Assembly (NCBI GenBank): GCA_020064725.1
Contig: JAGTWJ010000001.1
Location: 5,704,001-5,768,000, forward strand
Length of the DNA: 64,000 nucleotides
Direction: 5' to 3'
From: Drechslerella dactyloides
Taxonomy: Eukaryota > Ascomycota > Orbiliomycetes > Orbiliales > Orbiliaceae
Shown: piece by piece, positions 24,601 to 35,990 of the stretch
Layout: every line of letters starts with the position of its first letter
Numbering within the stretch: position 1 is the first letter of the stretch
Translations under genes and position numbers: made by a program
Notes under the pieces: generated by a model
The model's input: only the letters and a program-made list of their open reading frames with translations
Databases searched by the model: none
Told to the model about the DNA's origin: nothing

Positions 24601-27600
24601 CACGTCGCCCGCCAGCTGGTCGAATTCTTCACGGGCTGCTGCCATCGCGTGGAGAAAGTGCAGTATGTGTCTGCCGGCTGCGCGGACAGGATTATCACGG
24701 CGGTGCCGTCGGCGCTTTGCCAGAAATCGTCCGTGTTTGCGCTTTTGGAGCTTCTGAGCCTGCTCTGGAACAGCTGTTTGGAGTCCGAGACGGACGAGTA
24801 CGGCTGGCACTCCGTATACCGGAGTAAAGTCGTCAAAATCTCAATCGAGCTGTCCGATTCCTATCCGTTCCGGAAAAAGACTCTGAGGACATACAACGAG
24901 CGGGCGAAGCGGTGGCTGCTGCGGGTTCTTGACATCGCCCCGATGGACATCAAGGGGCTGCTGCAGAAGTATCTCGCCAAGTTTGACGATGAGAATGTCT
25001 TTGGCCACGTCTCGCTCGGCCGGTCGCTAGCGTACGATATCGGAGCCGCCGTGCCCGCGAGCGACCCGAGACTGTCGACGCTCGACCAGCGCGAGGCGGA
25101 TATCAATCTTGCGTCCGACTTTATGGCGCAGTACACCATCCGGCAGGCGTACCGGTACGACGACAACATGCCGGAGCACCAGCCCGACTGGATCAACGCT
25201 TCGGACAAGCCTGATCATTCGTTGGAAATCTACGGCAAGCACGGCGATGCGCAGGCGTTTTTGACACACCTGGAAAGCCGCGCGGTCAACGGCAAGTTTG
25301 TCGCCATCAGCGAGGTTCGAGATATCCTGCGGCGGACGGCAGGGTTGCTCTGCCAGTCGCACACCGAGCAGAGCGTCCTCATCCAGCATTTCGTCGGGAT
25401 ACCGTTCGCGATATTCACAAAGCAGAGCATCAAGCTTGGAATATCGCTGTGGATGGGGGTGCTGAACGAGAACCTGAGCATAGCACCCCGCATACTCAGC
25501 GAGATCGCGCGGAACTGGGAGTTGACGGTCCGGCGCAAGCAAGGGCTTTTCAACTCGAACTTTGACGCCCCGGATGCGTTCAACGCTAAGATGGAGTACG
25601 TGCCGTCGGACAAGCAGCTCCTGACTAAGAACCAGACGTCGGCGATCAACATGCTCTCTCCGCATTTCCGGCTGCTGCAGTTCTTGTCGAGCCATTTCCA
25701 CGCGTCCAGGCACGGCGATCCGAATGTTATTCGTGTTTTCCTCCGGATGGTGAGGATCTCGCTGCAGGGGCTGAAGACCGCGTCGCCGCATCCGTTGGCC
25801 AGAGAAGCGAGGTTTCTCTTCATCCTGTTCGCGCTGCAGGTGCTCAAGCACACACCGGGGATCATGCCGGTTGTGCAGCAGTGTAAACTCAAAGACCAGA
25901 TCTTCTCGGCGGCGTTGTCGTGGTTTACGTACCGGCCGCGGTGGACGTACGGGGGGAGCAGGCTGCAGTTGAAGGCTGAGAGCATCATCATGCGGGATGT
26001 CGCGCTCGCGATACAGAGCCTGTCGAGCGTTGGGGATAATATCAAGTCGCTGGGGCTGAAGCAGGAGCTGCTGATGCTGCTGCTGGAGAACGAACAGGCG
26101 CGCGTGATGTCGTGGATTTCGCCGCTGGACGCGCCCAGAAAACAGCAGCCGGTGCCCGGGATCGTGCCGCGGCAGGTCAGCGACCAGTTCCTCGTGTCGC
26201 TGCTGCAGACGGCGTGGAACGAGAACCCGGCGCTCGCAATTCAGATGATTGGCAGGTTCCCATCCAAGCGGTTCGAGGCGGACGTCCGCAAGATGATGCT
26301 CGCGTTACCGGAGAAGGTCGTCAAGATCCCCGAAGCGCTGCAGTACATTCTCGGCGACAAGCTGCCGCTGGACGTCAACTTCCAGCTGCGCTACCTCCTC
26401 TACTGGGCGCCGATGGACCCGATCTCCTCAGCCACATACCTGCTGCCCTCGTACGCGAACAACCCGTTCCTGCTGCAGTATGCTATCCGGGCGCTGGAAA
26501 CGCACTCGATCGATGTGACCTTCTTCTACGTGCCGCAGTTCGTGCAGACGCTGCGGTACGACACGCTCGGGTATGTGGAGCGGTATATCCTCGAGACGGG
26601 CACGTTCTCGCAGCTGTTCGCGCACCAGATCATCTGGAACATCAAGGCGAACGCGTTCAAGGACGAGGACTCGGAGGTGCCGGATGCGGTGAAGCCCACG
26701 CTGGATAAAGTCGTCGACCACCTCGTCGGCAGCTTTTCGCCCGCGGACCGCAGCTTTTACGAGCGCGAGTTCAACTTTTTCGGCGAGGTGACGGCCATTT
26801 CGGGGAAGCTGCGCCCGTTCATCGGCTCTCCCAAGGAGGAGAAGCGGCAGAAGATCGAGGAGGAACTGCGCAAGATCAAGGTCGACGTTGGCGTGTACCT
26901 TCCCAGCAACCCTGATGGTATCGTGATCGGTATCGATAGAAAGAGCGGCAAGCCGCTGCAGAGCCATGCCAAGGCGCCGTATATGGCGACGTTCCGTGTG
27001 CGCAAGAAGCCGAACGTGTCGGTTACGAGCGATGACGGCCCCGCGAGCGCCGGTGCGGTAGCGAGGGCGGAGAGCCGGCTCGGGTCGCAGGGGGAGGAGA
27101 AGTGGCAGGCGTGTATATTCAAAGTCGGCGATGACTGCCGGCAGGATGTGCTGGCGCTGCAGCTGATTTGCGCGTTTCGGAGTATTTGGAACAGCGTCGG
27201 TTTGGACGTGTTTGTGTTCCCGTATCGCGTGGTCGCGACGGCACCCGGGGTGAGTGCGAGCGAATTAACGGTCCGTGGTTGAATGAAGTGCTAATCGGTG
27301 TGGTTTTAGTGCGGTGTGATCGAGGTGCTGCCGGACTCGATATCGCGGGACATGCTGGGCCGCGAGGCGGTCAACGGGCTGTACGATTACTTTACGACGA
27401 AGCACGGCGGGGAGGACTCGATCAAGTTCCAGGAGGCACGGAGCAACTTTGTGCAAAGCATGGCGGCGTATTCGGTGATTTCGTACCTGCTGCAGTTCAA
27501 GGACCGGCATAACGGGAACATTATGATTGACGGGCAGGGTCACATCATTCACATCGGTGGGTTTCACATTCCCTATCTTGTGCTCGTCTATCTCTTTATA

Positions 27601-28137
27601 TCGTTACTGACATTATGTATGGGGTAGACTTTGGGTTCTGCTTTGATATCGCGCCGGGTGGGATTACGTTTGAGAGGGCGCCGTTCAAGCTGACGGCGGA
27701 GATGGTGGCGGTGATGGGCGGCAGCACGGAGTCGCAGGCCTACCGATGGTTCGAGGAGCTGTGCGTCAAGTCGTTCCTGGCGTGTCGGCCGTACTGCGAG
27801 CAGCTGGCGCATCTCGTCGTTCTAATGCTCGATAGCGGGTATGTATCACCTCGATCCCTTTCCTGCAAGTCTTTCAAGTCTTTTACTATGAACATTCACT
27901 GCAAGTATGGTCGTTATGTCGTTGGATGGCGTTGCTGATTGGATTTCTTTCAAAATTTACAGGCTGCCGTGCTTTAAGCCGGAGACGATACAGAACTTCA
28001 AGGCGCGGTTTGTGCTGGAGCGGAGTGAGCGGGAAGCTGCGGATTTCATGCGCGGGCTGGTGAAGCGCGCGTACGGCAGCTATTCGACGAAGGGATACGA
28101 CCAGTTCCAGCTGTTGACGAACGGCATTCCATATTAA
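21681..28137 (+). CDS. STT4: Phosphatidylinositol 4-kinase, type III alpha (Stt4)
   Basis: Six exons (21681-21688, 21757-22001, 22106-27249, 27310-27556, 27628-27838, 27963-28137) join in frame to 2009 residues, close to yeast Stt4. The enzyme makes PI4P at the plasma membrane. A long helical N-terminal region is followed by the lipid-kinase accessory helices and the PI3/4-kinase catalytic domain. The catalytic loop reads DRHNGN (about residues 1864-1869) and the metal-binding motif DFG (about 1882-1884); the ATP-lysine region is [10 protein letters not shown]. The C-terminus has the usual GIPY ending. The first coding exon is only eight bases (ATGGACTC). At intron 2 I chose donor 22002 and acceptor ending 22105 (giving LVRDIEILL); donor 21999 with acceptor ending 22098 also stays in frame and differs by only a few residues. 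Confidence 0.96.
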
Positions 28138-28820
28138 AGTGTACGATCGATGGCGCCATGGCATGCATTTATGTGAGCGATTGGGTGGGTTTTGGGTGGA
28201 ATGTTGGTGCATGGAGCGAGTATTAGTGTGACATGTGGCGTTGTAGCATGACTTGCATATTGAGCATTGAGCCGGGCTATCTGTACGGACGATACATTTA
28301 CTACAATTGCATCTAATATGGTTTATTGTATATGAATACACAGCTTACAATGCACATATACGATCGTTGTTCACTCGTAGGTGAAGATAGCTAAGCTAGC
28401 TAGAATCGAGATTGATTGTGTCATCACATGTCGACGGCCAAGGCCGTTCGCTTGCGGTGGAACCTTGAAAACGTGCCTGGTTTGTCCCAGGTCATTCGGT
28501 GGAACACGAACGACATCGACACCAACGAGATCTCGATGCCATCGATACCTGCGCGGCTTGCATTTCTTTCGTATGCGCGACTATTGCGATGTCCGAGTGT
28601 CTGCTGGTACCGTGGTGCTGCTGCAGTGGGGGACCGGGGCTGAGCCTGGTGGGGGGGACTAGTTCGCGGGACAAGACGCCCAGGCGCAAAAAAGAAAACG
28701 GCATGCGCATATAAATCGACAAGGCCATCTTGCGACTGGCCTCCATCTCACTCATCGACACTCATCTATGCGAACTCAAGTCTGAATATCTTGGGATACA
28801 GCGCCGCACAGCAGCCAGCC
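28138..28820. other. Intergenic between STT4 and CDF transporter genes
   Basis: Contains the 3' region of the kinase gene and the promoter and leader of the transporter gene. No frame is convincing. Confidence 0.5.
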
Positions 28821-30544
28821 ATGTCTGCGCCCGACTCTCCGACTTCCGCAGCTTCACCCCGCGGTTTCTCCCCGCCGCGGCGCAGAGCCACCGATGGCCT
28901 CCTCCTCGACCACCACCACCTCCACATCCACCCTCGCGATCCGGCCGCCCACCTCCCCGACTTCCCCAGCCCGCGGCCCGTCCCGCCGCTCCTCCCATCG
29001 CTCGTCCATCGGTCGCCGTCATTCGCATCGCTCGCCGCCGAGGGCGCGACAGCTAACGATGACACTCTCCGTCGTGCGTCGCGCGCGATGACGTCGGAAG
29101 CCCTCCGCTCGCAGCGGCTCGTCGGCACGAATAACCGCCGCTACCAGTGGGAGCGCTACCGCACTAGCGACGAGGACCTCAAGAAGATCAAGCGGCGGGC
29201 GGTACGGGAGTACTACGAGAAGCTGAACACGCAGATCGACCGATATCTGTGGGTGGACCAGCTGCTGGACTCGGCGCTCGTCCCGCGGCTGCTGAACAGC
29301 TATTCGCGGATCGTGACGATTCCCGAGCTGGAGGACGAGGGCGAGGACGACGATGCGGGACAGGCGGGTGGCAGCGGAAGCGGCAGCGAGAGGAATGGCA
29401 GTGTTGGGCCGAATTCACCGTTGCGGCGGCGGCCGAGTTATGTGAGAAAGATGGCGGCGGATGAGGAGACGGCGCTGCTGGATCATGCAGCGTGGGGGAG
29501 GGAGGACGGGGATAAAGCTGAGGGGATCGTGTATGTGTTCACCCTATATCTACGGAGTGTCTAGTGAGGTAGGGCTAATGTGTGGACGGCGTGTAGGAAG
29601 ATTGCGATATACGTCAACTTGGTGGCGAACACGATTCTACTGGCGGGCAAGGTGGTTGCGACGCTGCTCACCAGTTCGCTGTCCGTCCTCGCGAGCTTGG
29701 TCGATGTAAGTCACGACATCCCGTGCATGATCCCTAGGTATCCGTATGGCATATACACACAGATAGCTGACATGTTGGCATATAGTCCGCGCTGGACTTC
29801 CTCTCTACTGCCATTATCGGCCTAACAACCTACCTCATACGCCGCCGCGACAGCCAGCGCTACCCGATCGGCCGGCAGCGTCTCGAGCCCATCGGCGTGC
29901 TCGTCTTCGCCGTCATCATGATTGTCAGCTTCACCCAAGTCGGCGTGGAAGCCCTGCAGCGGCTCTTCGGAAAGGACCACTCGCTCATCCAGCTGACCCC
30001 TCCCGCCATCACCATCATGTCGCTCACAGTCGGCATCAAGGGCGCATGCTACCTCTGGTGCCGGATGGTCAAATCCTCAAGCGTGCAGGCGCTCGCGCAG
30101 GACGCCCTAACGGACGTCTACTTCAACACGCTGTCGATATTCTTCCCGCTGCTCGGCTTCGCGACGGGCCAGTGGTGGCTGGACCCGCTCGGCGGCCTGT
30201 TCCTCAGTTTGTACGTTGTCGTGCAGTGGTGGCGGACGTCGCTGGAGCACATTGAGCATCTGAGCGGGGCGGCGGCGAGCGCGGAGGACCGCAATCTGAT
30301 ACTGTACGTGTGCATGCGGTTTGCGAAGAGCATCAGGAAGATCACGGGTGTGCAGGCGTATTATTCGGGTGATGCGCTGAACGTCGAGGCGGAGATTTTG
30401 TTTGATGAGGATTTACCGCTGCGCGACTCGCATGACGTTGCGGAGGCGCTGCAGTTGACGATTGAGAGTATACCGTTTGTTGACCGTGCGTTCGTGCATA
30501 CGGATTATAGTCGGGAGAACCCGACGACGCATTTGGAGAGATAG
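28821..30544 (+). CDS. Cation diffusion facilitator, Mn-type
   Basis: Three exons (28821-29530, 29597-29705, 29786-30544) give 525 residues. A disordered Ser/Pro/Arg-rich N-terminus of about 120 residues precedes a six-helix CDF transporter and a C-terminal cytoplasmic domain with the usual ferredoxin-like composition. The two metal-site motifs in helices II and V are both DxxxD (Asp273/Asp277 in VDSALDF and Asp379/Asp383 in QDALTD). This pattern is typical of the manganese-preferring CDF subgroup, whereas zinc transporters have HxxxD. The likely role is proton-coupled efflux or sequestration of Mn2+ into a vacuole or Golgi-type compartment. The start ATG at 28821 is the first one before continuous coding. 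Confidence 0.93.
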
Positions 30545-31080
30545 TATATATAAGTATGTATATGCTGGTGGATCTAGCGTGGACTATAGGATTACATATA
30601 GAGTGTTGTGGGAATTACTATCTATACATAATATATTTCATTGGATCGAGGCGGCCCGTTGGTACTTATGTAAAGGCTAGGTAACACGCGACGATTGCGA
30701 GTGTAGATTGTATGTTCAAATGTGCCACTTCTTTCTATGACTTGCTCTCCGTGGAGGATCGGAAAGAAGCCTCAAACCGAGGGCTATAGGTCGATCTTGC
30801 AAGAGATATTCCATTGGCATGCATGTATTCGTTGTGACGGGTGTCATTCTGAAATGCATGTTGAGCGAGTCCTTGATGTGTAGGTTTCACCATCGCAGTC
30901 CGTCTCGTCTTGCTGTTGTATTATTATACTTTTGAGTCTAGGTGGATGTTACTATCGTGTTCCTGAGATATGTAGGGGTATCACTGGCTTGCTGCCATTT
31001 CATATTGCATTGCTGTGCTGTGTGTCAATATTTAAGGACAGAGTGTAGGTGTAGATACGGGACGATATAGGGTTGATCGG
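30545..31080. other. Convergent intergenic region
   Basis: 3' ends of the CDF and Dph4 genes face each other here. No gene seen. Confidence 0.6.
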
Positions 31081-31701
31081 TCACTCGTCGTCGTCGTCGT
31101 CGTCGCACACGGCCCAGTCGACCTGCACGTACAAACTGCACCCAAGACACCCGACAATCATGGACCGTCCTCTCGTCGTCGTAGCCGGTGCAGTCGGATT
31201 CGCCGCCCGCTGCCTCTGCACCTCGGCCTCGACTTCGTCCATCTCGTCCTCCGTTAGCACGTACCCTTCTTCAGCGCCACACCTGCACGAGCGGGTGTAT
31301 CGTCCGCCTGTGGCGCCTGCTACCCCTTCGTCATCGCGGAACACCATGTCGTCGAGATCGATGACATCCAGCCCGCCCGCACGGTATGCATCGACTTTTT
31401 GCTGCGACGACTGCGACTGCAGCTGACGCAGCGAGGCGTCGTATGCATGTCTGAGTGACGGATTGGAGAGGGTCTTGTAGGCGGTGTTTATTTGATCGAT
31501 TGTGTAGATTTCCGTGGGGTTGTCCTCGCCGTCATGGTGGGCGGTTGTTTTGACGGCGCTGACGCCGGTGGGGAGTTTGTCCGGGTGGCATCGCAGGAGG
31601 GTGCGGTGGTAGGCGCGCTTGACGGTTGTCTGGTAGGACGGGTGGGTTGACGGTGGGAGGGACGGCGGGAGGGAGAGGATGGTGTAGTGGGTTGGGGTCA
31701 T
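31081..31701 (-). CDS. DPH4: Diphthamide biosynthesis protein 4 (J-domain, CSL zinc)
   Basis: A single-exon gene of 206 residues. The N-terminal J domain has the HPD motif (residues 39-41). The C-terminal part has the CSL/DPH-type metal-binding pattern CxC (Cys139, Cys141) and CxxC (Cys185, Cys188). This combination defines Dph4/DNAJC24, which supports the first step of diphthamide synthesis on elongation factor 2 and binds iron or zinc. The frame is open further upstream, but the ATG at 31701 (MTPTHYTIL) fits the start of the J domain. The protein ends in a run of six Asp then Glu encoded by a GAC repeat. It is divergent from the dienelactone hydrolase gene, about 0.5 kb away. Confidence 0.92.
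   Translation of the reverse strand: MTPTHYTILSLPPSLPPSTHPSYQTTVKRAYHRTLLRCHPDKLPTGVSAVKTTAHHDGEDNPTEIYTIDQINTAYKTLSNPSLRHAYDASLRQLQSQSSQQKVDAYRAGGLDVIDLDDMVFRDDEGVAGATGGRYTRSCRCGAEEGYVLTEDEMDEVEAEVQRQRAANPTAPATTTRGRSMIVGCLGCSLYVQVDWAVCDDDDDDE
31086..31105. repeat. GTC/GAC triplet repeat
   Basis: Trinucleotide run encoding the acidic C-terminal tail of Dph4 on the minus strand. Confidence 0.85.
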
Positions 31702-32220
31702 GTTATTGCTGGCATGGTGGATGGAGTGGTGATGGTGGGGATGAAAATTTTCGAGGTTGAGAATTGACGAAGTTGGAATTTGAAGGTCGTTCGTACAACA
31801 CGATTCCGCTTTGGGTAATTTCGGATATACGGATGGCACTTGGACCACGAATTCGAATTGACAGCCGGAAGACTTCACGTCTCCCTGGAAGAATCCGCTA
31901 GAATCGGTTTCGAAGAGGACGCGCTTGGCGGCTTGTCAGAGACAGCGACGCTACCGGTTGCTATTTGTGGAGACAACCGGAATGGTGGATCCGGGGGGCG
32001 GCGAGCGCAGCGATGCTGCCATGGCCTGCGGCAAGATGAGGTCATACCTGCAGCCCTGCAGAAATACAAGATGCCGTTGTATCTATAAATTGATACGAGA
32101 TGTCAATGCATTTACAAATTAAAGATACATCGTATCGCAATATAGTGCTTTCGACTCCATATACATATTTCACCCGCCATATCACCCAGTTGACCTAGAA
32201 GACGGACATACAGATTCAAA
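31702..32220. promoter_or_regulatory. Divergent promoter region of Dph4 and dienelactone hydrolase genes
   Basis: 519 bases between two outward start codons. Their transcription must begin here. No specific factor site is recognised. Confidence 0.5.
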
Positions 32221-33417
32221 ATGGCAGATGCTACACCTGGAGGTCCGACTGAAATCACCGCGTCTAAGCACCTGCGGACGGTATGCGATCTAATGCAACA
32301 TGCTTTAGAGAATACAGCTGTCGCGTCTAATGGCTGACAATGTTGAAAAAGCAGGGCAAGCCGGATGGAAATTTCGAGGAAATCGGCGGCCGAAGAACCT
32401 ACGTCGTGCCATCACCTGATGGCTCGAAAACTAAGACCCTAATCTATATCACCGATAGTATGTTCCATTCCTCTCGTCCGATGACCGAACTATCCAATTA
32501 TTGACAACTTCTTAGTGTTTGGCGTCGAATTGCTGAATCACCAATTACTGGCTGATACGTAAGATAAGACCTCGCTGCCCGCTGCCCCGAGATGGATTGA
32601 TTCGCCTGGCTGATGTTGTGTATATGTGTGCCGTGTTCAGCTACGCCCAAGGCGGTTTTCAGGTCCTTATGCCGGATTTCCTCGACGGGGACGGCTTGCC
32701 GGCGGATTTTATGGGGACGGTGGAGCCCAAGCTCGCGGTGCAGGAGACGCTGTCGTCGGTCATCAAAGCGTGTGTATACCCAGACTAGCTCTGTATCAAG
32801 GCGGAGATTGACGGATTGGTATAGGACGAACCAGGCGACAATGATGGCCACAATGGGGCCCAAGGGAATCAAACACCGAGAAGCGGTATCAAAGGTGAAA
32901 ACCCCCTTCCTTGTTTTGTATACACATTAGAACCGTCGCTAAAGATGGGCGCCCGCAGCCTAAAATTGATGCCTTCATCGCGGAAATTCGCAAGGACCCC
33001 GCCGTCGCCAAACTCGGCATAGTTGGCACCTGCTGGGGCGGCCGGCACGCGATTCTCCAAGCTCGTAAGGACACCGGCGTCGACGCTGTCGCAGCCCTCC
33101 AACCGTCCTACACGGCCACGGCAGACTGGGAGCCCGTGTCAGTCCCAGTGTACCTCGCCTTCGGTGAGAACGATACCATTGTCCCGGTCTCCTCTCCCGG
33201 CGGCGCCCTTTCGTCGCTGCCAACGTCGAGTCTGCCGGCCAATGATATAATCAGTGTGCTCGAGAAAAAGACGGAGTTGGACAAGGAGATCCGGATATTT
33301 CCAAAGCAAGTGCACGGGTTCACGCATCGCGGGGACTATAGTTCCGACAAGGACCGGCTAGCGATGGACGAAGCTGCTCAAGCAGTTGTAGATTGGTTTA
33401 GAAAGTATCTCTCGTAA
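32221..33417 (+). CDS. Dienelactone hydrolase family protein, with doubtful exon
   Basis: Exons 32221-32280, 32355-32457, 32516-32558, 32641-32769 and 32931-33417 join in frame to 273 residues. The fold is an alpha/beta hydrolase of the dienelactone hydrolase family: nucleophile elbow GTCWGG (Cys146 in this model), an Asp-bearing loop near GENDTIVP, and a His in QVHGFTHRGD. Substrate unknown; probably an ester or lactone in the cytosol. A segment at 32825-32894 has clean splice sites and encodes MMATMGPKGIKHREAVSK, which resembles a helix usual in fungal members. It is 70 bases long, so including it shifts the last exon out of frame. The following intron would be only 36 bases. The gene may use a non-canonical junction, be alternatively spliced, or carry a small frameshift. 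Confidence 0.8.
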
Positions 33418-33562
33418 TCCGATGTTATTGTTACGTTACTGTATCAGCGCTTTCTGAATGTATCGAAAATACCAGATTGAATTTCCTGTAACACCTGCTA
33501 AAAATCCCGAGCGACGCCGTGTATAAATGCTGATTATAGTACAGTGGTATATGCAAGCAGAA

Positions 33563-34347
33563 CTAATATTCCTTCTTGAATGTCTCTTGTATCGGTTTCG
33601 AACTCTGTAATAACACAAATGGGCCGCCGTTAGCGATAAAATTCTGGAAAAAAGGGGGCAGTGATGCCGACTGACCTCGATAAATTTCTTAAGATGCTCG
33701 TCCAAACTTGCTAGATCGTCCTTCCGCCGCTTGTTCTCCGCGATCAGAGCCTGCTTCTTCGCGATCAACTGCTTTCGCTTCGTCTCCAGTTCTTCCCTCA
33801 CTGCTCGCTCGTCGTACAGTCGTTGCTTCATCAGCTCGTGGGGATCTTTGTCCGCGTCTTCGGGGTGACGTTGCAGGTAGTCTTCCTCGGGGACTAAGGG
33901 GATGTCCTTGTATGTGTGTCTAGTGCCATTAGCATCATTCTGCCATTTAATATTGAAGGAACCATGCGATAAGACAATCCGGGAGTCATGTTCATACGGG
34001 AAGTCTAAGCAGGCGTCAATTTCACCCCTCAGGTGCCTCTGCTGGTAATACAGGTTCTGCAGTTGGAGGTTGAGTCTGTCCTGCTCCTGCCGGGCTTCTG
34101 AGGTGGTCTGTTTCGTCTGGCGGAGCACCATGTACGCATTTCGATGGAGCGATCGTAGTCGAGAGAGGGAGGCGAGCAGCTGCTTCTGGCTCTTGGAGCG
34201 GTCGATGGGGGCAGGGGGGGCACCGTTGAGGGACCGTTCGCGATCTTGCCGGAGTATCTCCAGACAGAAGGCGCGCGTTTCTTGCAGCGCACGAAGGCAT
34301 TCCTGCAGGTGATGCTCGTGGATCTGTGATGGGAGTTCGGGCGCCAT
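33563..34347 (-). CDS. THO complex subunit 5 (THOC5/Fmip family)
   Basis: Two exons (34347-33676 and 33604-33563) give 237 residues. The protein is mostly charged helix: an N-terminal helical region, a central segment with LDFPYEHDSRI and KDIPLVPEEDYL, and a long C-terminal coiled coil rich in Lys, Arg, Glu and Leu. This matches the Fmip/THOC5 family, a THO-complex part coupling transcription to mRNA export in the nucleus. The last exon has only 14 codons including the stop. The start ATG at 34347 is followed by MAPELPSQIHEHH. The frame stays open further upstream, but that part lacks an ATG context and overlaps the shared promoter. Confidence 0.88.
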
Positions 34348-34499
34348 GGTTGCGGGGTGTCGGGGACCGGCTGGCTGTCGTTCGCGATCGTGGGGCGCTT
34401 GTCGATGGATAGGGTTCAAGTTAGTGGGTGATGGATGGTTGAGGATGTTGGTTGGCGCTGCAGTGAAGACAGCCGAGACGCGAACAACAAACCGCCACA
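34348..34499. promoter_or_regulatory. 152-base divergent promoter (THOC5 / methyltransferase)
   Basis: The two start codons point away from each other with only 152 bases between them, so core promoters and leaders of both genes must overlap or abut. No TATA box is evident. Confidence 0.6.
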
Positions 34500-35686
34500 A
34501 TGCACTTCATCCGCTTCCTCAAGGTCCCCACCACCACAGTCGGCACATCCTCCTCGGCACAATCCCACAAATCCAAGACTGCGGCGTCATCCTCGCCGGG
34601 GACAGTGACAGTATCCGCCCTGATTACGATATCCACCGACCTCTCCGAATCCTTCTTCCCTGGCAATGCCTCGTTGCGCGCGACCCTCCGAGCCGACAAT
34701 GCGTCCCGACAGCTATTGGCGTCAAAGACCCTCTCGTGGACGGCCGGGATGAGAAGTCTCCCCGTTACGCTTACATACACGCCGTCAGCGAAAGAAGCAC
34801 CTTTATCTGGTATCCTCTGCGTCTCAGCGACGGAGAACCGCGCGGACGATATGCGCGGGCTGTTCGCCGCAGCCAGCGAGACGAGGATCCTTTCCGCGTG
34901 GAGCACGCCGTTCGATATTCTCGAAAATGGCGGGAAAGCCGACGCATTAGTGGAGCGCAAGCTGCAGCTGTCCGCTGAGAAGATGATAAGAATATGGGAG
35001 GAGACGAGGGAGGATATCGCAAGGCATATATGGTAGCTATCCTCTTTATATAATGGCTGTGGCATCTGTCGATTACAAGAGCTGATATTAGCAACTTCGA
35101 AAATAGGCCTGGCGGACTGGCATTGACATCCTATCTATCTACGCTTCCGTCTCCTCCCACCGGCATATTAAATACCCTCACACTTCTTCTTTCAAAACCG
35201 CACCTAAAGGTCCTAGAACTCGGCGCTGGCTGTGGTCTCGCTGGCATCGCGCTGCACACGCTCTTCCGTTCCAGCTCCGTCACAGTCACAGACCTCCCCA
35301 TCACAACCGAGATAACCACACGAAATCTCTCCCTCGTTACAGCGTCGGATAACGGCAATGGTGACAGCAGTGGTAGCGGAATAGCATATGCCCCACTGGA
35401 CTGGGCGGCTTCACTACCGGAATGGTGTGCCGCGACAACGTACGACTTGATACTGGTAGCGGATTGCACCTACAATACGGCCAGCATCCCGTATCTTGTC
35501 AACGTTCTCGCGCAGCTTTGTGGTATATCGCCGGACGTGCTGGTGCTGCTGGCGCATAAGGTGCGGCATGATTCTGAGGAAATGTTTTTCGAGATGGCAA
35601 GGGGTAAAGGATTGGTGGAGAGGGAGCAGGTGGTGTTTGAGATGGCGGGAGATACGGTCGATTTATACGTCATTGGCAAGAATTAG
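34500..35686 (+). CDS. Seven-beta-strand methyltransferase, METTL21/FAM86 type
   Basis: Two exons (34500-35032, 35092-35686) give 375 residues. The C-terminal half is a Rossmann methyltransferase: SAM-binding motif VLELGAGCGLAG (about residues 218-229), the acidic LTVTDLP-type loop (here SVTVTDLP), and post-motif DLILVADCTYN, the D-x5-D-x-x-Y pattern typical of the METTL21/FAM86 lysine methyltransferases. The N-terminal 170 residues are specific to the fungal branch. The likely role is protein lysine methylation in the cytosol; the target is unknown. The donor at 35033 (GTAGCT) is less than ideal, but splicing is required because the upstream frame stops at once while coding resumes in another frame. 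Confidence 0.85.
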
Positions 35687-35990
35687 GCAGTTCTCAATGT
35701 TCATTAAACGATCACTCGGTTTGCTGGTTCATAGGTTTCTGGAATGGGTTTTCATGCAGAGAGTGACAAAAAGTTGGATTTGGTTTTGTACTTATAGAAC
35801 AAGCGATCTGAGATTCAATGATATGCATGCTTCATGCGTCGTATATTTTTTCTTCCTCAACATCTCCCACTTACGGACGCGATGAAATTAAATCAGAAAG
35901 AACTTTTGTATAAAGACAGTCTTGGTAGTAACAAGTGATTCAAATCCAGGTGTAGGGTGGTCTCGCAACACACAGTTACAGTGTAGGGAG

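Noticed and set aside
25027..26045. Long minus-strand open frames (274 and 271 codons) inside the PI4-kinase exon
   Set aside because: They lie opposite a conserved, GC-rich coding exon and show no family features; they are mirror frames of codon bias.
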